Positions 63,201 to 64,000 of a DNA stretch of 64,000 bases are shown piece by piece. A program made the translations under genes and the position numbers. Position 1 is the stretch's first letter. Each line of letters starts with the position of its first letter. The stretch is from Bacteroides bouchesdurhonensis (lineage in GTDB: Bacteria > Bacteroidota > Bacteroidia > Bacteroidales > Bacteroidaceae), in NCBI RefSeq assembly GCF_900155865.1, contig NZ_LT707006.1, positions 1,385,626 to 1,449,625 of the forward strand, read 5' to 3'. The notes under the pieces were generated by a model, which was given only the letters and a program-made list of their open reading frames with translations, ran no database searches and was not told where the DNA came from.

Positions 63201-63296
63201 TACCGAAGGAAGGTCTATTTTGATGTTTTGTGCATGCAATGTATCGCAAACAAATACACATACAAAAAGAATTAGTAATTTTGTTATTGGTTTCAT
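60270..63296 (-). CDS. Large secreted protein with Rhs/YD-repeat features
   Basis: A 1,008-residue exported protein, first of the Rhs operon. Signal peptide about 1-23 (ending LHAQ). The N-terminal region has the Bacteroidota pattern PLYLSYHASGLKPYEGSGWVGTGWSL (about 73-98). The middle contains long beta-rich stretches, and the C-terminus has YD repeats (GVTTYYEYDTLGRLKGTYL) without an Rhs core or tail. It probably forms a shell or surface structure with the second gene. An intact frame and matching strand suggest it is still expressed. Confidence 0.85.
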   Translation of the reverse strand: MKPITKLLILFVCVFVCDTLHAQNIKIDLPSVTQHSPEGTSVTKYANYPVNYSVGLPEIKIPIFEIQEGELTLPLYLSYHASGLKPYEGSGWVGTGWSLFSNPSIVRNINGLPDERQGEGYLFIQRHYNDITDNDLKKIHLSHMLEGLIDEEPDQFSYRLADGSGSFYANNDREFITRPYRALNIQGNTATSLKTFNVKDEKGWLYHFGDGSDYQVSDNSGGCVNEWLCNYIKAPVSGKQINFTYQNMKHITSFGSPMNDVIIINDRQLQEGPTLTLKSSGFSEVYKLKNGEKTYKGSSHEGIQAAPRYTSESTFARYLSQISFSNGKILFHMDEENKETLRSVEVYDQANRLIKKIEFYITPYNENTPLTKLDSITIQGQDTERASYVFDYNSTSVVPNLATKGIDHWGFYNGMDNDHTVPQGEVEYEEGDFNVTTVKLPIGDANRESTEAMQFGVLRSIVSPEGTLTDFTYEVNKTKNYTKKKVIGPDSCLVGGLRISKIEVTDLQTNRPVRIRYISYYDQSIERIIKFTDYGTPKRAVSLNDYGYYQNKIELSNYAAEESRMQIYCSTPLTSIAWNGGSSVLYPHVLEREYCPSTNEEHCTKYDYDIPDFSPEELKTTMSDMPFSKNMLGNDFRIGSLIKKEVFKPKGTGHILLNRIPIETTEYKWICQNSYVSNSTEYMKYNAYHKSNLISFGKAYCLASILGDAGELEISNYRDANTRYTSWFPTVGVMVLQKETHTRYTEDGKSTVYTKEYDYDDCAYNPVPIKITTTKSDGTSFKEVFKYPEDIVVREHEGSDPDLGPMESQEDLGEVYLMSNHRMTELLEHIIINGNCKTTYRNKYVSGHPKEVKVKTSGMSGFETRINYHNFDFSGNPVYITKDDSTKVVYLWLRTGQFPIAEIHGATYKEVDTAVRTVFNATDITALSQWSSLTDEKLRNGGLQHALPNALVTTYTYQPLVGMTSVTDPRGVTTYYEYDTLGRLKGTYLIESGVKKVIESYNYHYGKQ

Positions 63297-63353
63297 TATT
63301 AGTTATTGTTAAAGGATTGTACAATCTATTTAATCTGAGGTCGATGATGACTC

Positions 63354-63476
63354 TCAGGTTATTTGATAGCCATAATTCTCACACCTCCTTTTCGCCAAGG
63401 CATAATACATATCGGGCTTCTCTTTGTCCAGCATATTCTTGCGAAGTACACTGATGAATGAAAAAACTTTTGCCAT
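63354..63476 (-). pseudogene. Short remnant, perhaps of an HU-like gene
   Basis: A 40-codon frame starting MAKVFSFISVLRKNMLDKEK and continuing PDMYYALAKR, then an early stop. The spacing of basic residues resembles the start of Bacteroides HU-like DNA-binding proteins, which are normally well over 100 residues. It lies 57 bases upstream of the Rhs operon on the same strand and is divergent from the DUF4248-like remnant, a pairing I recall from other Bacteroides loci. The match is weak. Confidence 0.35.
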
Positions 63477-63563
63477 AATTCTTTTTTTTGATTTTGAAAT
63501 AAGTTGAATCTATTCTCTTCGTCACAAGTGGTTCCTTGCTTATGACACTACGAAGGTAGGGGC

Positions 63564-63812
63564 TTGCGAAAGGCTACTGTCCCGATTTGTCAGCAGATGT
63601 CCGGCTTTGTCCAAAAATGTATCTTATTGTCTTTTTTCGAAGAAGAAAAAGAGGAGAAGAAGTTTGATATGAGAGCTTATGACAAGTCGGAGTTGGCATT
63701 GCTTTATTGTCCCGGACGTACAGTTGAGACTGCTCTTAAAACGTTGGTCAGATGGATTAAGGGATGCGGACATCTCTTGCTCATTTCTAGTACTTCTCTT
63801 GGTCATTTCTAG
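63564..63812 (+). pseudogene. DUF4248-like gene, truncated at its 3' end
   Basis: Residues 31-56 of this frame read EKKFDMRAYDKSELALLYCP and then TVETALKTLVRWI, matching the start of Bacteroides DUF4248 proteins (RxYxKSELAxxYFPxxTxxxAxxxLxxWI). The second half of the domain is missing: after WIKGC the frame runs into the 22-bp repeat array and stops. The proper start is unclear; no good Met precedes the domain except at 63564. Probably a decayed gene. Confidence 0.55.
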
Positions 63813-63962
63813 TACTACTCTTGCTCGTTTCTAGTACTTCTCTTAGTAAACTGTTGTACTTCTATCCGTCCGTTCTTGTACTTGACCGGCTTCACTCTTC
63901 TACATGATTGTCACCTTTCTAGTACTTAATCAGTTCATTCTTATTAGATTTCCGTTTTTGTC
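63765..63962. repeat. Seven-to-nine-unit 22-bp tandem array, core CTAGTACTT
   Basis: Units begin every 22 bases at 63787, 63809, 63831, 63853, 63875, 63897 and 63919, with half-degenerate flanking units at 63765 and 63941. Most start C(T)(A/T)GTACTT, and the first three continue CTCTTGGTCATTT-like. The core equals the reverse complement of the 37.1-kb array core. The array interrupts the DUF4248-like frame and reaches to about 40 bases from the right edge. No gene is seen in the remainder. Confidence 0.9.
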
Positions 63963-64000
63963 CGGTTGTGAGATTTGTATCATATTATGACTGGTTTATT

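Overview
The window is chromosomal DNA from a Bacteroides-type member of the Bacteroidota. The evidence is a SusC/SusD pair, several -7 boxes of the TAnnTTTG type that Bacteroides sigma factors use, no clear Shine-Dalgarno sequences, a DUF4290 gene between tsaB and murA, and AT-rich spacers. The species cannot be fixed from sequence alone. Most of the window is ordinary core genome. The unusual material lies in the intergenic spacers and in the last 10 kb.

Layout. 1-6.5 kb: partial cmk, a tonB-type energy transducer, a polyprenyl synthetase, a TatD nuclease, tRNA-Ser(GGA) and an exbB/membrane protein/exbD/exbD operon. 6.6-13.4 kb: GNAT, M64 peptidase, Lrp regulator, thyA-folA, a phospholipase-D protein, and a membrane protein/ECF sigma/small membrane protein operon. 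13.5-23.7 kb: rRNA m5C methyltransferase, a heavy-metal RND efflux operon (adaptor, pump, TolC-like) beside a His-rich protein, an ABC-F ATPase and a lone receiver protein. 23.9-29.2 kb: SusC/SusD/lipid-binding operon without local enzymes. 29.5-34.4 kb: PiT phosphate transporter and polyphosphate kinase. 34.4-48.5 kb: rfbA-rfbB, menA, nadD-gmk-yicC, and the run tsaB-DUF4290-murA-rimM-M23-dxr-rseP. 48.8-53.4 kb: an MFS pump and nrdD-nrdG behind a cobalamin riboswitch. 53.8-64 kb: accessory region with an Rhs/YD-repeat operon, an ISAs1-family insertion and decayed small genes.

Main observations. (1) Four intergenic sites carry degenerate tandem repeats with an exact 22-bp period (about 15.0, 37.1, 48.6 and 63.8 kb). 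Three of the four lie between convergent genes. Two share the core TTGTACTT in opposite orientation. The others have different cores but the same period. (2) The Rhs operon looks like a toxin-immunity style system broken twice. The Rhs gene is split by a 64-bp insertion flanked by perfect 31-bp repeats. The gene that starts in a 4-bp ATGA overlap with its 3' end is interrupted by a complete 1,533-bp ISAs1 element with 19-bp inverted ends and a 9-bp target duplication; removing the element restores a 288-codon secreted protein. (3) MurA carries Asp in place of the catalytic-loop Cys, the substitution linked to fosfomycin insensitivity. (4) Three 7-mers at 11-bp spacing, resembling a Pho box, precede the phosphate transporter. 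(5) A B12 riboswitch precedes the B12-independent anaerobic ribonucleotide reductase.

Many minus-strand and plus-strand starts were moved inward to the first Met that matches the family N-terminus. Those choices are explained per gene.
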